A DNA stretch of 64,000 nucleotides from Branchiibius hedensis (GTDB taxonomy: Bacteria; Actinomycetota; Actinomycetes; Actinomycetales; Dermatophilaceae). The notes under the pieces were generated by a model, which saw only the letters and a program-made list of their open reading frames with translations, was not told the DNA's origin and made no database searches. The stretch covers positions 1,364,001 to 1,428,000 of the forward strand of contig NZ_UESZ01000001.1 in NCBI RefSeq assembly GCF_900108585.1. The letters are read 5' to 3'. Below are positions 30,388-39,042 of the stretch, piece after piece (position 1 is the stretch's first letter; each line of letters begins with the position of its first letter). Made by a program: the position numbers and the translations under genes.

Positions 30388-31469
30388 CGTTGTCCTCGCC
30401 ACGTGGTGACGCCCTCGCCGCTGAAGGTGACTTCCTCCAGGCGCAGGCCGAGCTCCAGCAATTGTGCGGCAACGATGTGCCGGCGCTCGAATTCGCAGAT
30501 GAACAGCAGATAGCCGCCGCCGCCGGCGCCGGTGACCTTGCCGCCGAGGGCGCCATGGGCGAGGGCGCGGGCGATCGCCTCGTCGATCAGCGGCGTGGCG
30601 ATCCGGGCGGACATCTTGCGCTTCTCGGCCCACGCCTGACCCAGCAGCCGGCCCAGTTGGTCGACGTTGCCGCGGACCAGCTCCTCCTTCATCGCGACCG
30701 CGAGTTGTTTCTGAGCCCGCAGGCCCTCCAGCGCCTCGGCGTTACCGGTCTCGTAGCGGTGCACCTGGTCGTCGATGATGTGGTCGCTGACCCGGGTGGC
30801 ACCGGTGAAGGCCAGCAACATGTTGTGCTCGAGTTCGTGGACGGTGCCGGGCCGCACCCGCAACGGGTTGACCAGGACCTGGTCGCCGGAGAACTCGATG
30901 AAGTTGAAGCCGCCGAACGCCGCGGCGTACTGGTCCTGCGAGCCACCGGGGACCCCGAGGTCCTCGCGTTCCAGCCGGTAGGCCAGGTCGGCGATCTCGT
31001 ACGGCGTGAGGTCGACTCCGCAGTGCGCCGCCACCACGCCGATCACCGAGACCATCACCGCACTGGAGGAGCCCAGACCGGAACCGGGTGGTGCTTGCGT
31101 GTGGATGAACAGGTCGAAGCCGGACGTCGGAATGGCACCCTCGAAGTCGCGCAGCCGGGCGATCGCGGCCTTCGGCAGGTCCAGGTTGCCGTCGAACTCG
31201 ACGTCCTCGTCCACTCCGAAACCAACCGCGGTGCCGAAGTCGACCGAGTGCACCGAGATCCGGCCGTCGATGCGGGGACGCAGAGTGCAGAACGCGAACG
31301 CGGAGATCGTGCCCGACAGCACCGCCCCGCCTTCCCGCTGCGGGAACGGGGCAACGTCGGTGCCACCGCCCGCGAAGGACAACCGCAGCGGCGCACGCGC
31401 TCGCAGCACCGGACGCGTCGGATGATGCGCTCCAGCGGGCGTGGCGACGCTGACTTCAACACCAGTCAT
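30384..31469 (-). CDS. hddA: D-glycero-alpha-D-manno-heptose 7-phosphate 1-kinase (GHMP family)
   Basis: A 361-residue GHMP kinase that would form the alpha 1,7-bisphosphate, the branch leading to GDP-heptose. N-terminal RAPLRLSFAGGGTDVAPF is the HddA signature, the ATP loop is PPGSGLGSSSAVMV, and the C-terminal motif 3 is KVTGAGGGGYLLF. ATG 31469 with GGAAG eight bases upstream. The kinase is separate from any nucleotidyltransferase, unlike the bifunctional HldE of the beta (ADP-heptose) pathway; this points to the GDP-heptose route. First gene of its operon; the divergent acyltransferase starts 27 bases away, so the promoters overlap. Confidence 0.88.
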   Translation of the reverse strand: MTGVEVSVATPAGAHHPTRPVLRARAPLRLSFAGGGTDVAPFPQREGGAVLSGTISAFAFCTLRPRIDGRISVHSVDFGTAVGFGVDEDVEFDGNLDLPKAAIARLRDFEGAIPTSGFDLFIHTQAPPGSGLGSSSAVMVSVIGVVAAHCGVDLTPYEIADLAYRLEREDLGVPGGSQDQYAAAFGGFNFIEFSGDQVLVNPLRVRPGTVHELEHNMLLAFTGATRVSDHIIDDQVHRYETGNAEALEGLRAQKQLAVAMKEELVRGNVDQLGRLLGQAWAEKRKMSARIATPLIDEAIARALAHGALGGKVTGAGGGGYLLFICEFERRHIVAAQLLELGLRLEEVTFSGEGVTTWRGQR

Positions 31470-31496
31470 GACGCGGCTTCCGGTACCTTCCAGTTG

Positions 31497-32675
31497 ATGG
31501 CTCGGCACGACGGTACCGGAGGCGGCGGGCGCTTCCCGTTAGTGGACGCGGTCCGTGGCCTGGCCGCGGTCTTCGTCCTGGTCGCACACGTGTCCTTCTG
31601 GACCGGCACGAGCGCATTGGACGTGCCTGGCGCGATCCTGGCCCGCGGCGACAGCGGTGTGGCGATCTTCTTCGTGCTGTCGGCGATGTTGTTGCTGCGC
31701 CCCTGGATCACCGGGCGGACCGCCGCCCGCACCTACTGGATACACCGGCTGATCCGGATCTATCCCGCCTATCTGCTGGGGTTGGCCGGTGTCCTGCTGG
31801 TCGCAGCGTTGCTGCCCGGGCAGACCGGCGGGTTGGGCAGCCCGGGCAAAGTGGTGGCGCACCTGTTCTTCCTGCAGGGCTACACCGACGACCAGTACCA
31901 GGCGTTCACCCAGACCTGGAGCCTCACCACCGAGATCACGTTCTATCTGTTGGTGCCCGTGATCGGCATCGCCCTTGGCCGCCTGGCCCGGTGCCGCGAC
32001 CGGGTGGTCTTCGGCACCCTGGCTGGAATCGGCGTACTCGGGGTGCTGTTGCAGACCCTGTCCACGGTGTGGTCCCGGTCCGGGAACACTTGGGGTGCAG
32101 GGGTTCTCGGCCGCAGCGTGCTCGGCCACCTGGCCTGGTACGCCGCCGGTGCCGCGATCGCCTTGTTGGTCAGCGGCCCGCGGGACCGCTGGGAGCGGGT
32201 CGCTGCCCGGCCGGCGGCGTGCGCGGCGGTCGCGCTGTGCGTCCTGCTGGTGACCGCCACACCGCTGGGCGGACCGGTGGATCTGCACCTGCCCACGCCC
32301 GCGCAGGCCGCGTTCAAAGAGACCGCCTACGCGGTGTTCGCGGGGCTGCTGGTGCTCGCCGCGATGGGCCGACCGCGCGGTGATGTGACCACGGCCGTCG
32401 TGGACACCGGGCTGGCGCGCTGGGCCGGCGACATGTCGTACGCCGTGTTCTTGTGGCAGGTCCTCGCGCTGCAGGTGCTCTACGTCCTGACGGGGCAACC
32501 GGTGCTGACGGGGTCGTTCTGGCTGGTGCTGATCGCGGTCAGCGCGGTCACACTGCTGGTGGCCTCGGCCTCGGTGTACTTGGTGGAGCAACCGTTGCTG
32601 CGCTGGGCGCATCGCCGGTGGCCCACCGGGCGGCCAACAGCGCCAACGTCACCGTCGACACCAGTTGCCCGCTGA
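31497..32675 (+). CDS. Membrane acyltransferase, family 3 (OafA-like, without SGNH domain)
   Basis: A 392-residue integral membrane O-acyltransferase with about ten hydrophobic segments. The family-defining region is LVDAVRGLAAVFVLVAHVSFW, with the conserved Arg and His, then GVAIFFVLSAMLLLRPW and YWIHRLIRIYPAYLLG. Such enzymes acetylate or succinylate sugars of surface glycans using an acyl donor from the cytoplasm. No C-terminal SGNH hydrolase domain is present. ATG 31497 is chosen for the start of similarity; the frame upstream is antisense to hddA. Its last 128 bases overlap, tail to tail, the 3' end of the AftD-like gene on the other strand. It is the only plus-strand gene in this part of the cluster. 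Confidence 0.85.
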   Translation: MARHDGTGGGGRFPLVDAVRGLAAVFVLVAHVSFWTGTSALDVPGAILARGDSGVAIFFVLSAMLLLRPWITGRTAARTYWIHRLIRIYPAYLLGLAGVLLVAALLPGQTGGLGSPGKVVAHLFFLQGYTDDQYQAFTQTWSLTTEITFYLLVPVIGIALGRLARCRDRVVFGTLAGIGVLGVLLQTLSTVWSRSGNTWGAGVLGRSVLGHLAWYAAGAAIALLVSGPRDRWERVAARPAACAAVALCVLLVTATPLGGPVDLHLPTPAQAAFKETAYAVFAGLLVLAAMGRPRGDVTTAVVDTGLARWAGDMSYAVFLWQVLALQVLYVLTGQPVLTGSFWLVLIAVSAVTLLVASASVYLVEQPLLRWAHRRWPTGRPTAPTSPSTPVAR

Positions 32676-35600
32676 TCGCGCCGAACGAGTACCGGTCCAC
32701 CACCCCGAAGGCCGACAGCAACACCCCGGAGAGCACCAGGGCGCCGGCCGCCGCCTGACCGCGATATCGCGCGGGTACGGCGAGTGCGACCGCTGCCGCC
32801 GCAACTCCCCAGAGCCCACTGGCCAGGACCGCGACGACGAGCGCGGACAGGGCGACTGCAGGCATGCGTGACCGGACCGGGACACTCGACCCGCTCCCGA
32901 CCGGCTCCGGCGTCGATTCCTCACCCTCACCGGAGCAGGACACTCGACCCGGTCGCGGACCACGGGTGCACCCCCACAGCACCAGCAGGGCCAGCACGGC
33001 GAGGGCGCCGATCGCCAGGCCGATCCGGTGCGCGGTGTTCGGCGCGAAGGTGACCGTCACGTCCCTCGCCTCGACGCCCGCCGGCAGGACGAATCCCTGC
33101 TGCCAGCCGTCCAGCGTCACGGCAGTGAGGGATCGTCCGCTCGCCTGCGCCTGCGCCTGCCAGCCGGCGTTGGCACCCTGATGGGTGACCAGGTAATGAC
33201 CGGCGCTCGCGCTGGGGTTCGCGCCGAGGACGACCTGCTGCACCAGGGCGCCACTGCCGCCGCTGGCCTCGACGGCGACTGTGCCCGTGGGGATTTCGGC
33301 GCTGCTGCCATCACCGCAGGGCTTCGCTTCGACCGGCTCACCGTCGGTGATCTGCTGGGAGGTGAACGTCGCCGACAGCGGGATCCGGCTGTTACCGACG
33401 GTGATGGATCCGGCTGCACCGCAGGTGAGTTCACCGGCCCGGGTGGCTGCGGTCGCCGTCACCCAGGCCCGCACCGGGGCGGATCCGCCGATGGTGACCT
33501 GGACCTGCCGCTTCAAGGTGGCCGGGTCCTCGGCGGCGCGGGTGAGCAGCACGGCCTGCCGGGTGATGTCGACCTTCCCGGGCAGCCGCAGGGCGGTGCC
33601 GAAGTGGGTGCCGGGAATGCTGATCTCGGTGATCCCCATTGGTGCCTGATCGGAGTCGTCGCCGTGACCGCTGTCGATGGTGATCGAGATCGGTCCCGCG
33701 GTGACGGCCGGGACGCCGAAGGTGAGGGTCTCGTGCCCGTCGACCGCGACGGACTGCGACCAGTCGCCGACGTGCAGCGTCACCTGCTGGGGCAGGGCGA
33801 GACCATCGCCCCGGGCCAGGAGGATCGTCACCTGCCGCACGGTCACGGACGGGTCGATGCGGAAGGCGAGGGTCGCCGTACCCGAATGGTCAGCGGTACG
33901 CCATGCGGTGGCGGGGTCGCCGTCGAGGGCGGACCAGGGGGCGTACGTCGGACCGGCGTAACCGTCGGCGAACGGGTCGGCGGCGTCGGAGGTGGCCGTG
34001 ATGTCGGTGAACCCCTCGAACACCCGGGTGGTGTGGTCGGCGGGGTCGTTGCTGGAGGCCAGGTCGAGCGCCCCGACCCGGGTCGGGCTGGTGTCGGTGC
34101 CGGGCAGGGTGGGTGTGAAGGCGAGCTGCGCCGGCACTCCGTTGTTGTACGCCCGCCAGCGAGCGGTGTCGCTGACGACCTGGGGGTGCTCGCCGGTCAG
34201 CAGCAACGCCTGGTCAGCGCCCAGCAGACCGGTCCCCAGCAGGTCGGTGACCGACTCCGGGCTGCCGGCGACCCGGATCGCGCCGGTGTAACTGGTGGGC
34301 GCCGGGGTGGTCACGTCCCACAGGTCGATGCGCTCGTCGCCCGTGCCGTAGCTGCCGGTGCGTTGGAAGCCCGTCGACCGCGCCAGGGTGGTCTCGACGC
34401 GGTTCGCCGGCAGCGCCCGCGCGGCGGTCGCGACGTCGTGGCGGACCAGTACCCGGGTGATCCCCATGCGGGTGAGGGTCTGCGCCAGGTCCGGCTGACT
34501 CACCCCGCTGGCGGCTAACTGGTCGATGCGGTCGAGCAACCGGGTCGCTCCTGGGTGGCCGAGCGGGGCGGCGGCCCGGGTCACGATCGGCGAGGTCGCG
34601 AGGGCGCTCAGCGGTTCGTCGGTGGTCTTGCCCCACACGAACTGCGCGGTGCGCGCGGCGGGTAGCACCAGCGTCGAGCCGCCGTCGTGGTCGGCGGCCG
34701 CATCGACGGCAGCGGCGGCCTGCTGCCAGGACGCCGGGATCGCCTCGTAGGCAGCGGCGTCGCCGAGTCGGCCCACCCAGACGGGAGTTGCGGCGACGAG
34801 GACGAGGGCCCCGATTCCGAAGCGGCGCAGGGCGATTCGCCGGTGGCCGCAGCGCTGCCAGGCCGTCCACACAACCGCCACACCCAGGCACAACGGCAGC
34901 CGCAGGAGCGGATCGGCCTTGTGCACGTTGCGCAACGGCGCGAGCGGCCCGTCCAGCAGCTCGCGCACCGGCCCGGCGATCGGCGAGCCCACGACCCCGT
35001 CGTGCCCGACCACCATCGCGAGCGCGCCGATCAGCACGCTGAGCAATGCCCAGCGGGCCAGGTGGCCGCGCAACCGGAAGATGCCGATGATCCCGACCGC
35101 GGCGACGGCGCAGGTGGCCAGGATCGCGACGACGGTCTGCGCCAGCACCCAGCCGCTCTGCCAGACCGGGTGGTTCTCGGCGTCGAGGATGAAGGCGACC
35201 CAGTCGTTGGCACCCCGCAGCGTGTTGGGCGCGGAGGTGACGGCGGTCGTCAGGGAGGAGGTTTCGATGAAGTCCAGGAACGGGTAGCCGTAGCGGCCCA
35301 GCACCAGCAGCGGGATCAGCCACCACAGCGCGCCGAGCAGGGCGCCGCCGGCCCACCAGCCCAGGCGGCGCCGGCCGGTCGAATGGGTGAGCAGGAAGAG
35401 GGCCGGCAACACCAGGACGGTGCCGGAGGCCACGGCGTTGACTCCCCCGAGGGCGGTCGTCAGCAGGCCGGTGGCTGCGGCCGCGTGCAGTTTCTGCCGC
35501 CGGGTCGCCGCCGGATCGATCAGCCCGACCGCGGCGACGACCAGCCAGGGCGCCACCGCCATCGGCCACGCCTCGATGGAGTTGTTGGCCAGGACGGTCA

Positions 35601-36012
35601 GGATCCGGGCGCTGAGGGCGTAGGCCAGACCGGCGACCGAACCGGCCTGCGGGGTGCCGAGGCCCAGGCGCGCGGTCAGCCGCATGACGCCGGCGCAGGC
35701 GACGACCAGCAGCAGCGACCACCACACCCGCTGGGTCATCCAGGCCGGCACGTGCAGCCACTGCCCGATCGCGAAGACCGGGCCCATCGGGAAGAGGTAG
35801 CCGTAGGCCTGGTTCTGCAGCTCGCCGAGACCGGCGTGGTCGTTCCAGGCGGTGAGCGCGCGAGCCAAATAGCGGACCGGCGAGATGGTCAGGTCGGTTT
35901 TGGTGTCCGGCTGGATCAGCCGCGGCGCCACCAGCCAGGGCAGGACCGCGACCGCGACCAGCACCCAGCCGCGGCGGGCCCACTCCCCCAGCCGGTCCAG
36001 TCGGGCGGTCAT
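32548..36012 (-). CDS. AftD-like (DUF3367) giant membrane glycosyltransferase 1
   Basis: A 1154-residue envelope protein. The first ~420 residues hold about ten membrane segments and a GT-C-like loop acid near the N-terminus (DTKTDLTISPVRYL); the long middle is extracytoplasmic, with a discoidin-like segment beginning WSALDGDPATAWRT; a few helices return at the C-terminus. This layout is that of AftD, an arabinofuranosyltransferase that uses decaprenyl-phospho-arabinose in mycobacteria. Outside the mycolate group such proteins must use other lipid-linked sugars. ATG 36012 overlaps the upstream methyltransferase stop (ATGA). The stop lies 128 bases inside the convergent acyltransferase gene. 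Confidence 0.75.
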   Translation of the reverse strand: MTARLDRLGEWARRGWVLVAVAVLPWLVAPRLIQPDTKTDLTISPVRYLARALTAWNDHAGLGELQNQAYGYLFPMGPVFAIGQWLHVPAWMTQRVWWSLLLVVACAGVMRLTARLGLGTPQAGSVAGLAYALSARILTVLANNSIEAWPMAVAPWLVVAAVGLIDPAATRRQKLHAAAATGLLTTALGGVNAVASGTVLVLPALFLLTHSTGRRRLGWWAGGALLGALWWLIPLLVLGRYGYPFLDFIETSSLTTAVTSAPNTLRGANDWVAFILDAENHPVWQSGWVLAQTVVAILATCAVAAVGIIGIFRLRGHLARWALLSVLIGALAMVVGHDGVVGSPIAGPVRELLDGPLAPLRNVHKADPLLRLPLCLGVAVVWTAWQRCGHRRIALRRFGIGALVLVAATPVWVGRLGDAAAYEAIPASWQQAAAAVDAAADHDGGSTLVLPAARTAQFVWGKTTDEPLSALATSPIVTRAAAPLGHPGATRLLDRIDQLAASGVSQPDLAQTLTRMGITRVLVRHDVATAARALPANRVETTLARSTGFQRTGSYGTGDERIDLWDVTTPAPTSYTGAIRVAGSPESVTDLLGTGLLGADQALLLTGEHPQVVSDTARWRAYNNGVPAQLAFTPTLPGTDTSPTRVGALDLASSNDPADHTTRVFEGFTDITATSDAADPFADGYAGPTYAPWSALDGDPATAWRTADHSGTATLAFRIDPSVTVRQVTILLARGDGLALPQQVTLHVGDWSQSVAVDGHETLTFGVPAVTAGPISITIDSGHGDDSDQAPMGITEISIPGTHFGTALRLPGKVDITRQAVLLTRAAEDPATLKRQVQVTIGGSAPVRAWVTATAATRAGELTCGAAGSITVGNSRIPLSATFTSQQITDGEPVEAKPCGDGSSAEIPTGTVAVEASGGSGALVQQVVLGANPSASAGHYLVTHQGANAGWQAQAQASGRSLTAVTLDGWQQGFVLPAGVEARDVTVTFAPNTAHRIGLAIGALAVLALLVLWGCTRGPRPGRVSCSGEGEESTPEPVGSGSSVPVRSRMPAVALSALVVAVLASGLWGVAAAAVALAVPARYRGQAAAGALVLSGVLLSAFGVVDRYSFGAISGQLVSTVTLALLAARWATGDAPSAATVAPPSTPRPRPPAV

Positions 36013-36722
36013 CGTTTCCGCAGCACCAGCAGCAGGTTCCACGTGACGATCTCGCGCAGGCCGGGCACCCGCAGCACCCAGCGCAACGAGTCAGGCAGAT
36101 AGCGCGGTCGGGCCGCCAGGACATCGGCGGCCTGTTGCGTGCGGGCCCAGTCCAGCCCGGTCGCGACACTGACCTTGAAGAGTGTCGACCCGACCCGGTT
36201 CTTGGGTGCGTGGCCCTGCTGAGTCTCGTATCGGCGTACGGCGAACTCCCCGCCCAGCCAGTGCCAGGGCGAGGTTTCGTGCCCACCCCAGGGCGAGAGC
36301 CAGTTGGTGTAGGACAGCAGGAGCAGGCCGCCGGGACGGACCACGCGCAGGAACTCATCGGCGACCGCGTTGGGATCGGCGACGTGCTCCCACAGGTTGC
36401 TGCTGAAGACGATGTCGACGCTGTTGTCGGCGAACGGCAACTGGCCGGCCTCCGCGACGATCCCGCCGTCGTGGACGGAGGCGACGCCGGGGTCGTGGTC
36501 CAGCGGGATGTAGTGCGCGCCCGCCGCTCGGAACGCCCGGGCGAACTCCGCCGGCCCCGCGCCGACATCCAGGACGGTCTGCCCCGCCGGGTCGGTCCAT
36601 TCGCGTACGTCGGCCACCGAGTCCTGCGCCAACGCACCGTAGAAGACCTCCGGCTCCGTCTGCTCGACCAGGAAGGACCGGAACAGGTGCACCGACCGAC
36701 GCAGCGTGCGGCGCCGGGTCAC
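36009..36722 (-). CDS. Class I SAM-dependent methyltransferase (glycan-cluster, first of two adjacent)
   Basis: A 237-residue methyltransferase. AdoMet motif I is TVLDVGAGPAEFARAF, motif II YIPLDHDPGV, and later GQLPFADNSVDIVFSSNLWEHV with FLRVVRPGGLLLLSYTNW. Motifs fit Methyltransf_11. GTG start 36722 overlaps the upstream methyltransferase stop by GTGA, and its own stop overlaps the AftD-like gene by ATGA, so all three are translationally coupled. Methylation of a sugar in the cluster product is the natural inference; the acceptor is unknown. Confidence 0.82.
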   Translation of the reverse strand: MTRRRTLRRSVHLFRSFLVEQTEPEVFYGALAQDSVADVREWTDPAGQTVLDVGAGPAEFARAFRAAGAHYIPLDHDPGVASVHDGGIVAEAGQLPFADNSVDIVFSSNLWEHVADPNAVADEFLRVVRPGGLLLLSYTNWLSPWGGHETSPWHWLGGEFAVRRYETQQGHAPKNRVGSTLFKVSVATGLDWARTQQAADVLAARPRYLPDSLRWVLRVPGLREIVTWNLLLVLRKR

Positions 36723-37576
36723 GTGGGCCTCCGGGCGACCAGCAGGAGTGAGGGGCGGCTGCGTGGCTGCACGGTACGGCGGGTGAGGACCCAGGGGGCG
36801 GACAGCGCTGCGCGGGCCAAGACAGAGCGCGCCGCCAGCGCACCCGCGGGCCCGGTCCCCCGCCGACGGGCGGCGCTGGCGGCGTCGGTGACCAGGGAGT
36901 CCAACCGGGGGCGATGCACCTGCACATCCTGCAACCCGGCACTGAGCGCGAGACGGGTGAGGCTGTCGGCGGTGAAGAACCGCACGTGCGTCGGGTCCTC
37001 CAGCATCCACCAGTCGCTGCCCCAGCGGTGCAACCCGTCGCTGTCGCCGGCCGGGGTGAGGAAGGCGAGGGTGCCGCCGGGGCGGGCCAGCCGGGCGGCT
37101 ACCTGCATGGTGCGGGCCGGGTCGCGGACATGTTCGACGACGTGGACGCCGAAGACCAGGTCGGCGGCAGTGCGATCGACGACGTCTTCGTCGAGGTCTT
37201 CGACGGCCACCGGGTGCAGGCCACCGCCCGCAGCGACGACGGGGTCGACCGCGACCTCGAGTTGGTCGGGGTCGGCGCCGCCTACCTGTGCGCCCCCATC
37301 GGCGAAAGCGCGTAACAGCTGTCCGCTGCCGTAGCCGATCTCGAAGACCGAGGACGGCCGGACGGGGCACGCCTGCTCCAGCAACCGATGGGTCAGCCGC
37401 AGCCGCATCCGGTCCAGATGGGGTTCACCGCCGTACGCGGCGGCGCGGTGGTGCGCCGGGGCCTCGGTGAGGTCGCGCGTGAGGTGGCCACACGCCGTAC
37501 ACCGGGTCAGTTGGTTGTCGGCGTCGAGGACCCACTGTGCGGTAGGCGCACCGCAGACCTCACACCGCGAATCCAT
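36719..37576 (-). CDS. Methyltransferase with N-terminal zinc-ribbon
   Basis: A 285-residue class I methyltransferase preceded by a four-cysteine zinc-binding motif: CEVCGAP near residues 5-11 and CTACGHL about 20 residues later. This arrangement is found in methyltransferases acting on NDP-sugars and in the C-methyltransferases of deoxysugar pathways, though the protein lacks their C-terminal extra domain. Motif I is VFEIGYGSGQLLRAF; the catalytic-region signature FGVHVVEHVRDPARTM follows. ATG 37576 has GAGG just before it. It heads the three-gene methyltransferase, methyltransferase, AftD-like operon, diverging from a GT4 gene. Confidence 0.8.
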   Translation of the reverse strand: MDSRCEVCGAPTAQWVLDADNQLTRCTACGHLTRDLTEAPAHHRAAAYGGEPHLDRMRLRLTHRLLEQACPVRPSSVFEIGYGSGQLLRAFADGGAQVGGADPDQLEVAVDPVVAAGGGLHPVAVEDLDEDVVDRTAADLVFGVHVVEHVRDPARTMQVAARLARPGGTLAFLTPAGDSDGLHRWGSDWWMLEDPTHVRFFTADSLTRLALSAGLQDVQVHRPRLDSLVTDAASAARRRGTGPAGALAARSVLARAALSAPWVLTRRTVQPRSRPSLLLVARRPT

Positions 37577-37633
37577 GTCCTCATCCTGACGTGCCTCCGG
37601 CAAATGCCGACGTGCGGGCGTTCCTGGCGTACT

Positions 37634-37647
37634 CTACTGGCCGGTAG
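37634..37647. promoter_or_regulatory. Near-palindrome in the divergent promoter region
   Basis: CTACTGGCCGGTAG, symmetric in 12 of 14 positions, within the 84 bases that separate the zinc-ribbon methyltransferase (start 37576, minus) from the GT4 gene (start 37661, plus). TACTCT and TAGTGT around it could be -10 elements. A possible operator controlling both operons; weak on its own. Confidence 0.35.
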
Positions 37648-37660
37648 TGTTTTGAATCAC

Positions 37661-38908
37661 ATGGAGCAAACGGTGGGCGAGAAGGCGGCGGAGGTGCCGC
37701 ACCTGCGGGTGCTCTACCTCTCATGGCGGGACCGGGAGAATCCGGAGGCGGGCGGCTCGGAAACGTTCGTCGAGCGCACCGCGGAAGTCCTGACGGGCCA
37801 AGGCCACGACGTCACGCTCTTCACCAGTCGCTTTCCCGGCGCCGACCGCGAGACCCGGCACGGTCACGTGCGCGTGCTGCGCCGCGGTAACCGGTTCAGC
37901 ACCTACCTGGCCGGTCTGATGCATACGGCGCGCCATCGTCATGACTACGACATCGTGATCGACGTCCAGAACGGGGTGCCGTTCTGGTCTCCGCTTGCAG
38001 CGGCGGTGCCGGTGGTCAACGTCGTGCACCACGTCCATCGCGACCAGTGGCACACCTTCTTCGCTCGGCCTATCGCCGCACTCGGTTGGTTCCTGGAATC
38101 GCGGGTCGCGCCGCGCGTCTACCGGGGCAGCCGTTACGTCACGGTCTCCGAGGCGACCCGCGAAGAACTGGCCGAACTGGGCATCGCCCCCGACCGCGTA
38201 GACCTCATCTACTCGGGCAACGACCAGCCCGAAAACCTCGAGAAGTACGCCGTGCTGCCGCGCAGTCCGCGACCGAGCATCGTGGTTCTGGGTCGGCTGG
38301 TGCCGCACAAGCAGGTCGAGCTGGCGATCGATGTCGTCGCTGCGTTGCAGGCTTCGGGCAGGGACGTCGACCTGCACATCGTGGGTGGCGGCTATTGGCA
38401 GGACGCGCTCGAGCAGCACGCGGCTGCCCGGGGGGTTGCAGATCTGGTCACCATGCACGGTTTCGTCGACGAGCACGTCAAACACAGTCTCCTCGCGTCA
38501 GCCTGGGTGGTGCTGATGCCGTCGGGTAAGGAGGGCTGGGGCCTGACCATCGTCGAGGCCGGGCTGCACGCCACTCCGACGATCGCCTTCCATCACGCCG
38601 GCGGACCGCGGGAATCCATCGTCGACGGCGTCACCGGGTATCTGGTCGATGACGTTTCCCAGATGACGCAGCGGACGCAGCAGTTGCTCGATGATCCGGA
38701 CCTGAGGTCAGCGCTCGGCGCGAACGCTCGCGAGTTCGCGATGAGCTTCGACTGGTTGGACACCGGCATCGCGCTGGAGCAGACCCTGCTGTCGGTGCTG
38801 GGTCGTGCGCCGCGGCCGGTGAGCGCGGCGACGTCGTACCGCCTCGGCAGTTCGGAATCATCTCTGCCGACGCCGATCGGCCCGGACCGCGAGTCCTCGG
38901 TCGCCTGA
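37661..38908 (+). CDS. Glycosyltransferase family 4
   Basis: A 415-residue cytoplasmic retaining glycosyltransferase of GT-B fold. N-terminal domain signature LYLSWRDRENPEAGGSETF (acceptor-side Gly-rich loop) and C-terminal donor-site motif MPSGKEGWGLTIVEAGL with the EX7E glutamates, followed by TPTIAFHHAGGPRESIVDG. It is similar to actinobacterial mannosyl- and glucosyl-transferases of the glycan and glycopeptidolipid type. ATG 37661 begins the protein. No RBS stands out, so leaderless expression is possible given TAGTGT ten bases before. Single gene, divergent from the methyltransferase operon. Confidence 0.88.
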   Translation: MEQTVGEKAAEVPHLRVLYLSWRDRENPEAGGSETFVERTAEVLTGQGHDVTLFTSRFPGADRETRHGHVRVLRRGNRFSTYLAGLMHTARHRHDYDIVIDVQNGVPFWSPLAAAVPVVNVVHHVHRDQWHTFFARPIAALGWFLESRVAPRVYRGSRYVTVSEATREELAELGIAPDRVDLIYSGNDQPENLEKYAVLPRSPRPSIVVLGRLVPHKQVELAIDVVAALQASGRDVDLHIVGGGYWQDALEQHAAARGVADLVTMHGFVDEHVKHSLLASAWVVLMPSGKEGWGLTIVEAGLHATPTIAFHHAGGPRESIVDGVTGYLVDDVSQMTQRTQQLLDDPDLRSALGANAREFAMSFDWLDTGIALEQTLLSVLGRAPRPVSAATSYRLGSSESSLPTPIGPDRESSVA

Positions 38909-39009
38909 GCCCACCTGGGGTGCGGCTGTCCTCGTCGCGGTTCGAGCACCGACGGCGGGACTCCCGCATCAGCTGGGCCGTGCCGCGAATTTTGGGTTGT
39001 GTATATCTG

Positions 39010-39036
39010 TTTTCGGGGTTCGTACACCAGTACAAT
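39010..39036 (+). promoter_or_regulatory. Probable promoter of the second HNH gene (leaderless type)
   Basis: TACAAT at 39031-39036 is a very good -10 hexamer for this GC-rich genome and lies six bases before the ATG at 39043, so the transcript would start at or next to the start codon. A weak -35 (TTTTCG at 39010-39015) is spaced by 15 bases. The surrounding bases are clearly AT-richer than the genes around. Confidence 0.5.
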
Positions 39037-39042
39037 CGGGGT

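Noticed and set aside
36719-37576. Deoxysugar C-methyltransferase (TylCIII/NovU type) for the zinc-ribbon methyltransferase
   Set aside because: The zinc motif fits, but the typical ~400-residue length and C-terminal domain are absent, and no deoxysugar dehydratase is in the window.
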